The translations under genes and the position numbers were made by a program. Positions 39,324 to 48,359 of a stretch of 64,000 nt of DNA are shown piece by piece. The DNA lies in the NCBI RefSeq assembly GCF_900250075.1, contig NZ_LT977070.1, positions 2,488,734 to 2,552,733 of the forward strand, read 5' to 3'. This DNA comes from Cupriavidus taiwanensis. Lineage in GTDB: Bacteria; Pseudomonadota; Gammaproteobacteria; Burkholderiales; Burkholderiaceae. Each line of letters starts with the position of its first letter. Within the stretch, counting starts at the first letter, position 1. Under the pieces are notes generated by a model, which had not been told where the DNA came from, made no database searches, and saw nothing but the letters and a program-made list of their open reading frames with translations.

Positions 39324-40742
39324 TCAGATATGGAAGAAGAGGAAGGTCATGATGACGAACAACGGCATCAGGAAAATGACCGAATACAGCATGTAGCCGA
39401 AGAAGCTCGGCATGCGCACGCCACGGTCTTCGGCAATCGCCTTGACCATCAGGTTGGGCGCATTGCCAATATAGGTGTTGGCGCCCATGAACACCGCCCC
39501 GGCCGAGATCGCGGCCAGCGTCGAGGCATCGCGCGTCATCAGCGTGGCGGGATCGCCACCGGCGGTATTGAAGAACACCAGGTAGGTCGGCGCATTGTCC
39601 AGGAAGGAAGACAGCACGCCCGTCGCCCAGAAATACATGCTGTCGACCGGCTGCCCGTTGGCGTCGCTGACCGCCCGGATCACCCCCGAGAACGCGCCGT
39701 CGGTGCCCGCCTTCAGCATGGCGATCACCGGGATGATGGTCAGGAAGATGCCAGCGAACAGCTTGCCCACCTCGAGGATGGGTTCCCAGTTGAATTCATT
39801 GCCCACGCGCGCCGAGCGCGGCGTGACCAGCATCGACACCACCGCCACCACCACCAGCATGGCGTCGCGCACCGCGGCCTGCAGCGGCACCTCGGTACCC
39901 AGGATGTCGAACGAGATGCCCGGCTTCCACAGCCCGCTCATCAGCACCAGGCTGACCACCGTCAGCAGCAGCACGAAGTTGAACTTGCCTTCGATGGTGA
40001 TGCTGCCCGAATCCGGGGTGGGATCGACTGGCAGCTGTTCTTCCTTGTTGCAGTAGTAGTGCCGGTCGACCAGGTAGAACACCAGCAGCAGCACCGCGCA
40101 GATAAAGAGCGTTTCCGGGAAGATGTTGCGCAGGGTCCAGAAGAAGTCGACGCCCTTCAGGAAGCCGAGAAACAGCGGCGGGTCGCCCAACGGCGTCAGC
40201 GAGCCGCCGGCGTTGGCCACCAGGAAGATGAAGAACACCACCACGTGCGCCACGTGGCGGCGGTTGTCATTGGCGCGCAACAGCGGCCGGATCAGCAGCA
40301 TGGCCGCGCCGGTGGTGCCCATGAAACTGGCCAGGAACGTGCCCAGCGCCAGGATGCCGGTATTGAGCTCAGGCGTGCCGTGCAGGTTGCCGCGCACGCA
40401 GATGCCGCCGGCAACGATATAGAGCGTGGTGATCAGCGCGATGAACGGAATGTACTCGGCCAGCAGCGCGTGCACGGTGCTGACGGCGGCGGCATGCGCG
40501 CCGAACACGAACGCGAACGGCAGCAGGAACAGCAGCCCCCAAGCCGCGGCGATCTTGCCGTAATGGTGGTGCCAGAACTTCGGTCCCAGCAGCGGCCACA
40601 GCGCGATCGACAACAGGATGCCGGCAAAGGGCAGGCCCCACAGCGGCGACAGCGACGCCCCGTCGAGGTCGGCGGCATGGACGGCGGCGGGAAAGGCGGC
40701 CAGCATGGCCAACAGTGGCAACAGCACGGGGGCACGTCGCAT
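39324..40742 (-). CDS. Sodium:proton antiporter (NhaD-like, ion transporter superfamily)
   Basis: A 472-residue polytopic protein with an N-terminal signal-like segment (VLLPLLAMLAAFPAAVHA) and about 11 to 12 further membrane segments. The motifs NAGGSLTPLGDPPLFLGF and SSFLDNAPTYLVF, one per half, are typical of the NhaD/ArsB/CitM-type ion transporter superfamily. GDPP and DNAP positions are the expected ion-site loops. I favour a Na+/H+ antiporter; another anion or cation specificity is possible. It is tightly linked to the downstream dehydrogenase gene. Confidence 0.87.
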   Translation of the reverse strand: MRRAPVLLPLLAMLAAFPAAVHAADLDGASLSPLWGLPFAGILLSIALWPLLGPKFWHHHYGKIAAAWGLLFLLPFAFVFGAHAAAVSTVHALLAEYIPFIALITTLYIVAGGICVRGNLHGTPELNTGILALGTFLASFMGTTGAAMLLIRPLLRANDNRRHVAHVVVFFIFLVANAGGSLTPLGDPPLFLGFLKGVDFFWTLRNIFPETLFICAVLLLVFYLVDRHYYCNKEEQLPVDPTPDSGSITIEGKFNFVLLLTVVSLVLMSGLWKPGISFDILGTEVPLQAAVRDAMLVVVAVVSMLVTPRSARVGNEFNWEPILEVGKLFAGIFLTIIPVIAMLKAGTDGAFSGVIRAVSDANGQPVDSMYFWATGVLSSFLDNAPTYLVFFNTAGGDPATLMTRDASTLAAISAGAVFMGANTYIGNAPNLMVKAIAEDRGVRMPSFFGYMLYSVIFLMPLFVIMTFLFFHI

Positions 40743-40902
40743 CAGGCAGGATCTCCTCGAACAATGCAGCGGTCAGGGGCGCGCGCGGCGCGATGCCAAC
40801 GCATCGCGGGCAAGCCTGCAAGTGTAATGCAAGGCCCTGCCCGCGCTTCCCCTTGCGCAGTGCATTTTCGGATTGCGGCGCGCCGGCGTCGCGCCACGCA
40901 GC

Positions 40903-41589
40903 TCAGGCTGCGTCGACCAGGATCACATGCACGCGGTACGGGCCGTGGGCGCCCAGCACGATGGTTTGCTCGATATCGCCGGTGCGCGAGGGTCCGCTGA
41001 TGATGTTGGTGGCGCGCGGCAGCTCGCCGCGCTCGCTGCGCACCAGGGCAAACGCATCTTCCAGGCCGGCAACGATGCGCGAGCGCGGCACCACCGCGAC
41101 ATGGGTCTCGGGCAGCAGCGCGGCCGAGGCGAAGGTAGCCGGGCCGGACAGCAGCATCAGCGAGCCGGTCTCGGCAATCGCGCAGAAGCAGCCGGTGATG
41201 CCGACCAGGTCGCCATGCTCGCGGTCGGCCGCGGCGTCGCGCACCGGCGGGCGGCACTCCACTGCCAGCCCTGCGTCCTGCCAGGGCAACCGGCCGAATT
41301 CATCCCACGCGACCGCGCGGCGCACCAGGCCCAGGCTGTCGAGATAGCGCACCGTGGCGGCGGGCACCTCGGCCAGGGTCGCGACGCGGTCGACGGTCGA
41401 GGCCATGCGCTGCGCCTGCGCCAGGAAGTCTTCGGCCAGGTCGGCCGCGGCGGCCGGACGCGGACCCTGCGGGTGGCGGGCCAGGTAATCGGCGACGGCG
41501 CCGCGCTCCCCCGCGCTCGGCCGGGCCGGCCTGCCCTGGGCGGCTCGGATACGGGCAAAGATGCGGTCGCGGGCGTCGTTGGTGTCCAT
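40903..41589 (-). CDS. LutC/YkgG family protein (DUF162), without lutAB
   Basis: A 228-residue protein starting at ATG 41589 (MDTNDARDRIFARIRAAQGR). The LutC/YkgG family pattern is visible: N-terminal helices, then VGITGCFCAIAETGSLML and VPRSRIVAGLEDAFALV, with SGPSRTGDIEQTIVLGAHGP near the end. In other bacteria LutC acts with LutA and LutB in L-lactate oxidation. Neither partner is in this window: the flanking genes are pncB upstream and the antiporter downstream. Partners may be elsewhere, or the protein may have a separate role. Confidence 0.87.
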   Translation of the reverse strand: MDTNDARDRIFARIRAAQGRPARPSAGERGAVADYLARHPQGPRPAAAADLAEDFLAQAQRMASTVDRVATLAEVPAATVRYLDSLGLVRRAVAWDEFGRLPWQDAGLAVECRPPVRDAAADREHGDLVGITGCFCAIAETGSLMLLSGPATFASAALLPETHVAVVPRSRIVAGLEDAFALVRSERGELPRATNIISGPSRTGDIEQTIVLGAHGPYRVHVILVDAA

Positions 41590-41673
41590 GGGGCCTGGCT
41601 GGAGTGGCAATGCGCAAGGGCGCGATGCGGCGATTATAGGGTCGATACAGCGGCGCAGCTGTGTTGCGGCCGG

Positions 41674-42852
41674 CTACGCGGCAGGCTGCACCGAATACAC
41701 CTGGCGCAGGTAGGCCAGGTAGCCGGGATCGTCGCACATGGTCTTTTCCGGCGTGTCCGACAGCTTGGCCACCGGCTGCCCGTTACAGCGCACCATCTTC
41801 AGCACGATCTGCAGCGGCGTGTAGCCCAGGTCGTTGGTCAGGTTGGTGCCGACGCCGAACGCCAGCCGGCAGCGGCCGTGGAAGCGCTGGTACAGCTCGA
41901 TCACGCGCGGGATGTCGAGGCTGTCGCTGAAGATCAGCGTCTTGGTGCGCGGGTCGACGCGGTTGGCGGCGTAGTGGGCCACCATGCGCTCGCCCCACTG
42001 CAGCGGATCGCCGGAATCATGGCGCACGCCATCGAAGAGCTTGCAGAAATACAGGTCGAAGTCGCGCAGGAAGGCGTCGAAGCCATAGGTATCCGACAGC
42101 GCGATACCCAGGTCGCCGCGGTATTCGCGCGCCCAGCGTTCCAGCGCAAACACCTGCGAGTCGCGCAGCCGCGGCCCCAGCGCCTGGCAGGCCTGCAGGT
42201 ATTCGTGCGCCATCGTGCCCAGCGGCACCATATTGTGCAGTCGCGCGAAGTGGACATTGCTGGTGCCGGCCAGCTGCGGGCCCAGCAGGCGCCGCATGGT
42301 CAGCAGCACCTCTTCCTGCCAGTCGCGCGAGAAACGCCGGCGCGTGCCGTAGTCGGCGATCACGCAATCGGCCAGCTCGGGCGTCTTCAGCAACGCCAGC
42401 TTGGTTTCCAGCCGGCGGCGGCCTTCGGCCAGGTCGGGCTCGGGCTGGCTGCGGCGGAAATAGACTTCGTTGACGATGGCCAGCACCGGCACCTCGAACA
42501 GGATGGTGTGCAGCCACGGGCCGGTGATGGCAATCTCGATCTCGCCGTTACCCTGCGGCGACGGGCGCACCGAGACATATTTCTCGTTGAGGTGGAACAG
42601 TCCGAGAAAATCGACGAAGTCGCTCTTGATAAAGCGCAGGCCGCGCAGGTAGGCCAGTTCGTCGTCAGTGAAGCGCAGCTGGCACAGGTGCGCCACCTCG
42701 GCGCGGATCTCGTCGATATACGGGGTCAGGTCGATACCCGCGTTGCGGCACTTGAAGCGGTATTCCACTTGCGCCTGCGGGAACTGATGCAGCACCACCT
42801 GCATCATCGTGAATTTGTACAGGTCGGTGTCGAGCAGGGACTGGATGATCAT
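41674..42852 (-). CDS. pncB: Nicotinate phosphoribosyltransferase
   Basis: PncB salvages nicotinate into NAD by making nicotinate mononucleotide from PRPP with ATP hydrolysis. The 392-residue protein begins [19 protein letters not shown], the family start, with VEYRFKCRN, the autophosphorylated histidine in GTMAHEYLQ, and the phosphoribosyl-binding [16 protein letters not shown]. It is divergent from fdxA across 367 bp. Confidence 0.97.
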   Translation of the reverse strand: MIIQSLLDTDLYKFTMMQVVLHQFPQAQVEYRFKCRNAGIDLTPYIDEIRAEVAHLCQLRFTDDELAYLRGLRFIKSDFVDFLGLFHLNEKYVSVRPSPQGNGEIEIAITGPWLHTILFEVPVLAIVNEVYFRRSQPEPDLAEGRRRLETKLALLKTPELADCVIADYGTRRRFSRDWQEEVLLTMRRLLGPQLAGTSNVHFARLHNMVPLGTMAHEYLQACQALGPRLRDSQVFALERWAREYRGDLGIALSDTYGFDAFLRDFDLYFCKLFDGVRHDSGDPLQWGERMVAHYAANRVDPRTKTLIFSDSLDIPRVIELYQRFHGRCRLAFGVGTNLTNDLGYTPLQIVLKMVRCNGQPVAKLSDTPEKTMCDDPGYLAYLRQVYSVQPAA

Positions 42853-43219
42853 AACGGGCCAGACGGCGATGCCGGGGTCAGAACGCCATGCTACCTGAAG
42901 TCTGCCCGCTGCCGGCTGGCGTGGTGCTGCCGCGCGGCATGCCGGCGAACAGACAAAGCTGCCAGCCGGCCGCCCTGCGTTAAATCAAAAGTACATAAAG
43001 AAATAAGAAAACTATCTGATCCGGCTATATAGACTCGCTATCCTTGCCAGAAGGCTCGGCTACAATACCGGTTTCCGAAAGGCCTCGGCCGGCGCTCGCC
43101 CCGCCCATGCTGCCCTGCGGCACGCGGGCACTCCCATGTGATGGATGCGGCGCGTCTCGCCGGCAAGAAGCGGCCCCACAGTTTCCCATTAAAAGCCGAC
43201 CCGTTTTCCTGGAACCGAA
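42853..43219. promoter_or_regulatory. pncB/fdxA divergent region with an AT-rich tract
   Basis: This 367-bp gap has no plausible gene. It holds an A/T-rich tract at about 42981-43030, unusual for the window, and a TACAAT -10-like hexamer at 43061-43066 pointing to fdxA with no good -35 at the right spacing. The tract could be an UP element or a binding site. I saw no terminator or riboswitch pattern here. Confidence 0.45.
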
Positions 43220-43543
43220 ATGACTCACGTTGTCACCGAATCCTGCATCCGTTGCCGCTACACAGACTGCGTTGACGTGTGTCCGGTCGATTGTTTCCGC
43301 GAAGGCCCGAACTTCCTGGCCATCGACCCGGATGAGTGCATCGACTGCGCCGTGTGCGTGGCCGAATGCCCGGTGAACGCCATTTACGCCGAGGAAGACG
43401 TGCCGGGCGACCAGCAGCAGTTCATCGAGCTGAATGCCGAACTCGCGCGCGCCTGGCCTTCCATCACCAAGACCAAGGCCCCGCTGGCCGAGGCCGAGGA
43501 ATGGAAGGACGCCACCGACAAGCTGCAGTACCTGGAGCGCTGA
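43220..43543 (+). CDS. fdxA: Seven-iron ferredoxin FdxA
   Basis: A 107-residue [3Fe-4S][4Fe-4S] ferredoxin. Ligands for the two clusters are in [18 protein letters not shown] and [15 protein letters not shown], followed by the C-terminal extension typical of 7Fe ferredoxins. Its ATG follows a tggaa element. It is 86 bp upstream of a ferredoxin-NADP reductase on the same strand, a likely electron-transfer partner. Confidence 0.97.
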   Translation: MTHVVTESCIRCRYTDCVDVCPVDCFREGPNFLAIDPDECIDCAVCVAECPVNAIYAEEDVPGDQQQFIELNAELARAWPSITKTKAPLAEAEEWKDATDKLQYLER

Positions 43544-43629
43544 GCGCACAGGGCAGCATAGAAAGCCGTCCCCACGCGCTTTCCGCAATGCCGGGCACCC
43601 GCGTGCCCAACCAACGTATCAGGACGAAT

Positions 43630-44739
43630 ATGGACTTGAGCATTCCAAATCCCGTTGCCGACACGACCAGGCAGGTCGAGGGCGGCAGCCCCGCGGGCGG
43701 CCAGCCGCTGGAAATCGACGCGCTGATCGTCGGTGCCGGCCCGGTAGGCCTGTTCCAGGTGTTCGAACTGGGCCTGCTCGAAATCAAGGCCCACGTCATC
43801 GATTCCCTGAAGGTCGTTGGCGGCCAGTGCGTCGAGCTGTATCCGGACAAGCCCATCTACGATATTCCGGCCGTGCCCAGCTGCACCGGCCAGGAACTGA
43901 CCGACAACCTGCTCAAGCAGATCGAGCCGTTCGAGCCCACCTTCCACCTGGGCCAGGAAGTCTCCGTGGTCGAGCGCCGTGAAGACGGCCGCTTCTTCGT
44001 CGAGACCTCGCTCGGCACGCGCTTCATCACCAAGACCATTTTCATCGCCGCCGGCGTGGGCTCGTTCCAGCCGCGCACGCTGAAGGTCGACGGCATCGAC
44101 AAGTTCGACGGCAAGCAACTGTTCTACCGCGTCAAGGACCCGAGCCGCTTCCACGGCCGCAACCTGGTGATCGTCGGCGGCGGCGACTCGGCGCTGGACT
44201 GGACCCTGGACCTGGTCGGCAAGGCCGAGTCGGTGGTGATGATCCACCGCCGCGACGGCTTCCGCGCCGCGCCCGCGTCGGTCGCCAAGATGAAGGAACT
44301 GTGCGAGCAGTTGGAAATGCAGTTCGTGGTCGGACAGATCAGCGGCTACGAAGAGAAGGACGGCGTGCTCACCGAGATCAAGGTGAGCGGCGCCGACGGC
44401 GTGACCCGCCGCCTGCCGCTGGACGACCTGCTGGTGTTCTTCGGGCTGTCGCCCAAGCTGGGCCCGATCGCCGAATGGGGCCTGGACCTTGAGCGCAAGC
44501 AGATCAAGGTGGACACGGAGAAATTCCAGACCAATATCCCCGGCATCTTCGCGGTCGGCGATATCAACACCTACCCCGGCAAGAAGAAGCTGATCCTGTC
44601 GGGCTTCCACGAGGCCGCGCTGGCTGCTTTCGGTGCTGCGCCGTATATCTTCCCGGAAAAGAAGATCCACATGCAGTACACCACCACCTCGCCGAAGCTG
44701 CACAAGGTGCTGGGCGTGGAATCGCCGGTGTTCGACTGA
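43630..44739 (+). CDS. Ferredoxin/flavodoxin-NADP+ reductase, thioredoxin-reductase-like type
   Basis: A 369-residue flavoprotein starting at ATG 43630 ([18 protein letters not shown]), preceded by aggacg. The FAD motif is VGAGPVGLF near residue 38, the NADP motif [14 protein letters not shown] near 180, and [24 protein letters not shown] lies near the end. The CxxC redox pair of true thioredoxin reductases is absent, which marks the TrxR-like FNR family. It follows fdxA and is closed by a terminator. Confidence 0.93.
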   Translation: MDLSIPNPVADTTRQVEGGSPAGGQPLEIDALIVGAGPVGLFQVFELGLLEIKAHVIDSLKVVGGQCVELYPDKPIYDIPAVPSCTGQELTDNLLKQIEPFEPTFHLGQEVSVVERREDGRFFVETSLGTRFITKTIFIAAGVGSFQPRTLKVDGIDKFDGKQLFYRVKDPSRFHGRNLVIVGGGDSALDWTLDLVGKAESVVMIHRRDGFRAAPASVAKMKELCEQLEMQFVVGQISGYEEKDGVLTEIKVSGADGVTRRLPLDDLLVFFGLSPKLGPIAEWGLDLERKQIKVDTEKFQTNIPGIFAVGDINTYPGKKKLILSGFHEAALAAFGAAPYIFPEKKIHMQYTTTSPKLHKVLGVESPVFD

Positions 44740-44757
44740 CCGGCCATGGCCCCACGG

Positions 44758-44785
44758 AAAAAAGCCGCCGCAAGGCGGTTTTTTT
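44758..44785 (+). terminator. Terminator after the ferredoxin reductase
   Basis: An A run, a GC-rich stem (gccgcc / ggcggt, with one G-T pair) with a gcaa loop, and a seven-T run, starting 19 bp after the stop codon. Confidence 0.88.
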
Positions 44786-44934
44786 CTGGCACAAAGCCGG
44801 AACCGTCGCTATAATGCGGCCTCGCTGTTCAGCGCCACGGTCCCGGGCCGGCAACCAGCCACCCTGCACCACGCGCCAGCAAGCCAGCCTTCGCCGCGCC
44901 CCTCCCCTGACAGGAAGTTAATGTCGAAAGGGTG

Positions 44935-44964
44935 TTGACGAAGAAAAGAGAAACTGGCTATAAT
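44935..44964 (+). promoter_or_regulatory. Promoter of tRNA-Asn
   Basis: TTGACG (44935-44940), an 18-bp spacer and a perfect TATAAT (44959-44964). The tRNA begins 15 nt after the -10 box. Confidence 0.9.
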
Positions 44965-44979
44965 CTCTCTCTCAGCTGT

Positions 44980-45055
44980 TCCCCGATAGCTCAGTCGGTA
45001 GAGCGACGGACTGTTAATCCGCAGGTCCCTGGTTCGAGCCCAGGTCGGGGAGCCA
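44980..45055 (+). tRNA. tRNA-Asn (anticodon GTT), CCA encoded
   Basis: The acceptor arms tccccga (44980-44986) and tcgggga (45045-45051) pair fully. The D arm (gctcagtcggtagagc), the anticodon loop ctgttaa (anticodon GTT), the variable loop aggtc and the TpsiC arm (ggttcgagccc) are all standard. Discriminator G and encoded CCA (45053-45055) close the gene. A consensus promoter precedes it and a hairpin terminator follows 12 bp later. It is a single gene, not part of a tRNA cluster. Confidence 0.98.
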
Positions 45056-45066
45056 ACCGATACGGA

Positions 45067-45094
45067 AGCCCGGTGCAAACGCACCGGGCTTTTT
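45067..45094 (+). terminator. Terminator of tRNA-Asn
   Basis: A perfect 10-bp stem (agcccggtgc / gcaccgggct) with an aaac loop and five Ts, just downstream of the tRNA. Confidence 0.9.
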
Positions 45095-45152
45095 CGTTTG
45101 TGGGTCGCAAGTGGCTTTGGTTCGGGGCTGCCGCAGCGCCCCGCCCCTTGTT

Positions 45153-45920
45153 TTACTCCTGCAGCGTAGCGCCGGCGGCCTTCAGCGCCACGACGATCGC
45201 CTCTGCATTGGCCTCGACCCGGTGCAGCGGCCCAGCCACCGACATCCCGTAGACAACGCCGCCGAGCGATACCGGCATCGCGATGGCCCCCAGGTCGGGG
45301 AACGACTCGCCGAAATTCGGATACCACCCCTGCGCCTGCCATTGCTGCATCGCCGCCTCGAATACCCGCAGCGAGTCCACCGTGCGGCCGGTGCGCGACG
45401 CAAAGGAAGCGCCCGCCAGCAATTCCGCGCGGCTTTCCCTGGTCATGGTGCCGAGGATGGCGCGGCCGATGGAATTCACATGCGCGTCGCGCAGTTCGCC
45501 CGGCGCGGCGATATAGCGCACCGGGTTGGGGGATTCACGCACCTCCAGATACAGCACGCGCCCGTCGTCCTGCAGCTTGCCGAACACCACGGTCTCGCCG
45601 GTGGTGTCGCGCAGCGATTCCAGCACCGGCTGCACGCGCTCCAGCAGCGGATCGTTGCGGGCGATGCGTTGCGCGATATCGAGCAGCCGGCGGGTCGGAT
45701 AGTAGCCCTGGCGGCGCCCGGTCTCGTACAGATAGCCCAGCGACGCCAGCGTGCGGATCAGCCCCAGGCAGCTCGACATCGGCGCGCCCAGCAGCTTGGC
45801 CAGTTCGGTCAGTGTCAGCGAGCGCCCTTCGCGCGCATAGATTTCCATGATCTCGATCACGCGCAGCGCCGTCTTGACGCTGCCGTAACCGGACTTCTCC
45901 GCCGCTTCGTTTGCTGCCAT
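45153..45920 (-). CDS. IclR-family transcriptional regulator
   Basis: A 255-residue regulator starting at ATG 45920 (MAANEAAEKSGYGSVKTALR). The N-terminal winged helix is at about 15-75 (SLTLTELAKLLGAPMSSCLGLIRTLASLGYL), and the effector domain follows (GETVVFGKLQDDGRVLYLEV to FPDLGAIAMPVSLGGVVYGMSVAGP). The open frame runs far upstream over two other genes, but only the IclR part is real. It is the last gene of the minus-strand cupin/Bug/acyl-CoA-dehydrogenase/CoA-transferase cluster and likely controls it; the effector is unknown. Confidence 0.92.
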   Translation of the reverse strand: MAANEAAEKSGYGSVKTALRVIEIMEIYAREGRSLTLTELAKLLGAPMSSCLGLIRTLASLGYLYETGRRQGYYPTRRLLDIAQRIARNDPLLERVQPVLESLRDTTGETVVFGKLQDDGRVLYLEVRESPNPVRYIAAPGELRDAHVNSIGRAILGTMTRESRAELLAGASFASRTGRTVDSLRVFEAAMQQWQAQGWYPNFGESFPDLGAIAMPVSLGGVVYGMSVAGPLHRVEANAEAIVVALKAAGATLQE

Positions 45921-45979
45921 CGTTGGCTTCCTCGACTTCAGTATCCGTTGGCCGGGATTGTACGCGGCGGCAGCGCGGG

Positions 45980-47140
45980 TCAGTCCTCCTGACCGGCGGC
46001 TGGCGGCAAGGCCTGCGGCCAGCTGCGGATATTGCCGGGCGTGCGAGAGAAGCGCGTGGGAATGCCCACGCCGCGCAGGCGCCCTTCGCTCGGATGGTCG
46101 TATTCGAACATCATGCCGGTGGCGCGCAGGTGCGGGTCGTCGGCGAGGCTGTCGAAATGCGGCACCTCGCTGTGCGGGATGTCGGCATCGCGCAGCAGCG
46201 CCAGCCATGCGGCGGTGGTGCGCTGCGCGACGATCTCGGCCAGCGTGGCATAGAGCGCGTCGATATTGGCGCTGCGCGCGGCCGGCGTGGCGTAGCGCGG
46301 ATCGCTGGCCAGCGGCGCATGGCCGGAGACATCGAAGAAGCGCTGCCATTGCGCGCTGGTGTACGGCAGCAGCGCGATATGCCCGTCGCGGGTGCGGTAC
46401 GGCTTGCGGTGCAGCGACATCACGCGCGGATAGCCGGCCGGCCCGAGCGGCGGCACGAAGGTCTGCCCGGCCAGCTGTTCCGTGGCCAGGAACGACACCA
46501 GCGTTTCGAACATCGGCACCTCGATGGCCTGGCCGCGGCCGGAGCGCTCGCGCTCGTACAGCGCCATCGGGATCGCATAGGCCACGGTCAGCCCGGCGAC
46601 CTTGTCGGCGAGGATGGTGTTGACGTACTGCGGCCCTTCGTTCGAGTTGGCGCCCTGGAACTGCGCCATGCCGCTGCGCGCCTGGATGATGTCGTCGAAC
46701 GCGGGCGCGCCGGCGTACGGCCCTGACTCCGAATAACCATAGGCACCGCAGTAGATCAGCCGCGGATGGTCCGCGCACAGCGAGGCATAGTCCAGCCCGA
46801 GCTTGCGCAGCGACTGCGGCCGCACGTTCGAGACAAAGACGTCGGCGCCGGCGATCAGCGCCTTCAGCGCCGCCAGGTCGTCGGGCTGCTTCACGTCCAG
46901 CACCACGAACTGCTTGTTGCGGTTCAGGTTCAGGAAGCTGGCGCCCATGGCGGCGTGCCGCGCCGGCTCGGCATGGCGGAACACATCGCCCGCCGGCGGC
47001 TCGACCTTGATCACCTCGGCGCCCATGTCGCCGAGGATCTGGGTGGCATACGGCCCCATCGCCACCGAGGTCATGTCGATCACGCGGATTCCGGCCAGCG
47101 GCCCGGTCGGCGCACTGCCCTGCACTGGCTTGTCTTGCAT
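45980..47140 (-). CDS. CaiB/BaiF family CoA-transferase (class III)
   Basis: A 386-residue family III CoA-transferase. Motifs seen: GIRVIDMTSVAMGPYATQILGDMGAEVIKVEPP near the start, NLNRNKQFVVLDVK, and the expected catalytic aspartate in AFDDIIQARSGMAQFQG. It probably moves CoA between an organic acid and a donor, activating the substrate for the neighbouring acyl-CoA dehydrogenase. The start lies 12 bp after the dehydrogenase stop. The substrate cannot be read from sequence. Confidence 0.92.
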   Translation of the reverse strand: MQDKPVQGSAPTGPLAGIRVIDMTSVAMGPYATQILGDMGAEVIKVEPPAGDVFRHAEPARHAAMGASFLNLNRNKQFVVLDVKQPDDLAALKALIAGADVFVSNVRPQSLRKLGLDYASLCADHPRLIYCGAYGYSESGPYAGAPAFDDIIQARSGMAQFQGANSNEGPQYVNTILADKVAGLTVAYAIPMALYERERSGRGQAIEVPMFETLVSFLATEQLAGQTFVPPLGPAGYPRVMSLHRKPYRTRDGHIALLPYTSAQWQRFFDVSGHAPLASDPRYATPAARSANIDALYATLAEIVAQRTTAAWLALLRDADIPHSEVPHFDSLADDPHLRATGMMFEYDHPSEGRLRGVGIPTRFSRTPGNIRSWPQALPPAAGQED

Positions 47141-47152
47141 CGCCGCTCCCGC

Positions 47153-48319
47153 TCAGTACGACTTGGGCAAGCCCAGCACGCGCTCGGCGATAAAGCACAG
47201 GATCAGCTGCGGGCTGACCGGCGCGATGCGCGGGATATAGGACTCGCGCAGCAGCCGCTCGACCCGGTACTCGCGCGAGTAGCCCATGCCGCCCAGCGTC
47301 AGGATCGCGGTCTGGCAGGCATTGTGGCCGGCCTCGGCGGCGAGGTACTTGGCGGCATTGGCCTCGGCCCCGCACGACTGGCCCGCGTCGTAGCGCGCCG
47401 CGGCCTTGAGCATCATCAGGTTGGCCGACTCCAGCTGCATCCACGCCTGCGCCAGCGGATGCTGCACGCCCTGGTTCATGCCGATGGGGCGGCCGAACAC
47501 CACGCGCTCCTTGGCGTATTGGGTAGCGATGGCCAGCGCCGCGCGTCCCAGCCCGATGGCCTCGGCCGCGATCAGGATGCGCTCCGGATTGAGCCCGTGC
47601 AGGATGTACTCGAAGCCCTTGCCCTCTTCGCCGATGCGGTCTTCGTCGGGAATGAACAGGTCGTCGATAAACAGCATGTTGGTGTCGACGGCGGCGCGGC
47701 CCATCTTGTCGATCTCGCGGATCTCGATCTTGCTGCGGTCGACCCTGGTGTAGAACAGCGACAGCCCTTCGGTCGACTTCTTCACCGACTCCAGCGGCGT
47801 GGTGCGCGCCAGCAGCAGCATGCGGTCGGCCACCTGCGCGGTCGAGATCCAGATCTTGCGGCCGCTCACCGAGTAGCCGCCCGGCACCTTGCGCGCAAAG
47901 GTCTTGAGCTTGGTGGTGTCCAGCCCGGCGTCGGGCTCGGTCACGCCGAAGCAGGCCTTCTCCTGGCCGGCGATCAGCGGCGGCAGGAAGCGGCCCTTCT
48001 GCGCGTCGGTGCCGAACACCACCACCGGGTTCAGGCCGAACACGTTCATGTGCACCGCCGACGCGCCGGTCATGCCCGCGCCCGACTGCGAGATGGTCTG
48101 CATCACCAGCGCCGCTTCCAGGATGCCCAGCCCCGCGCCGCCGAAGGCCTCGGGCATGGCCACGCCGAGCCAGCCGCCTTCGCACAGCGTCTTGTAAAAC
48201 TCATGCGGATAGGTGCCGGACTTGTCGAGGCGGTCCCAGTATTCCATGTCGAATTGCGCGCAGACCTGCTGCACCGCCTCGACGATGGAGGCCTGTTCTT
48301 CGGAGAGATCGAAATTCAT
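47153..48319 (-). CDS. Acyl-CoA dehydrogenase
   Basis: A 388-residue flavin enzyme that introduces an alpha-beta double bond in acyl-CoA. Domain features: N-terminal helical part (MNFDLSEEQASIVEAVQQVC), the ACFGVTEPDAGLDTTKLKTFA FAD-binding segment, SGRKIWISTAQVAD, and the C-terminal helical domain with QTAILTLGGMGYSREYRVERLLRE. The usual catalytic base position is near LGGMGYSREY; I cannot fix it by eye. It is in the operon with CoA-transferase and the Bug receptor. Confidence 0.92.
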   Translation of the reverse strand: MNFDLSEEQASIVEAVQQVCAQFDMEYWDRLDKSGTYPHEFYKTLCEGGWLGVAMPEAFGGAGLGILEAALVMQTISQSGAGMTGASAVHMNVFGLNPVVVFGTDAQKGRFLPPLIAGQEKACFGVTEPDAGLDTTKLKTFARKVPGGYSVSGRKIWISTAQVADRMLLLARTTPLESVKKSTEGLSLFYTRVDRSKIEIREIDKMGRAAVDTNMLFIDDLFIPDEDRIGEEGKGFEYILHGLNPERILIAAEAIGLGRAALAIATQYAKERVVFGRPIGMNQGVQHPLAQAWMQLESANLMMLKAAARYDAGQSCGAEANAAKYLAAEAGHNACQTAILTLGGMGYSREYRVERLLRESYIPRIAPVSPQLILCFIAERVLGLPKSY

Positions 48320-48359
48320 CGCGTTACCTGCTTGCTGTCGTTGTCTGTTCGACGGTGTC

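Noticed and set aside
45288..45301. Copy of the tRNA-Asn 3' end (cccaggtcgggga) as a possible att site
   Set aside because: Only 13 bp, inside the IclR coding frame where it encodes conserved residues, 230 bp from the tRNA, with no integrase or island genes between. Chance is likelier.
45153..48185. One minus-strand open frame of 1010 residues over the acyl-CoA dehydrogenase, CoA-transferase and IclR genes
   Set aside because: Only its last 255 codons (IclR) make a family protein; the rest is an out-of-frame reading of the two enzyme genes.
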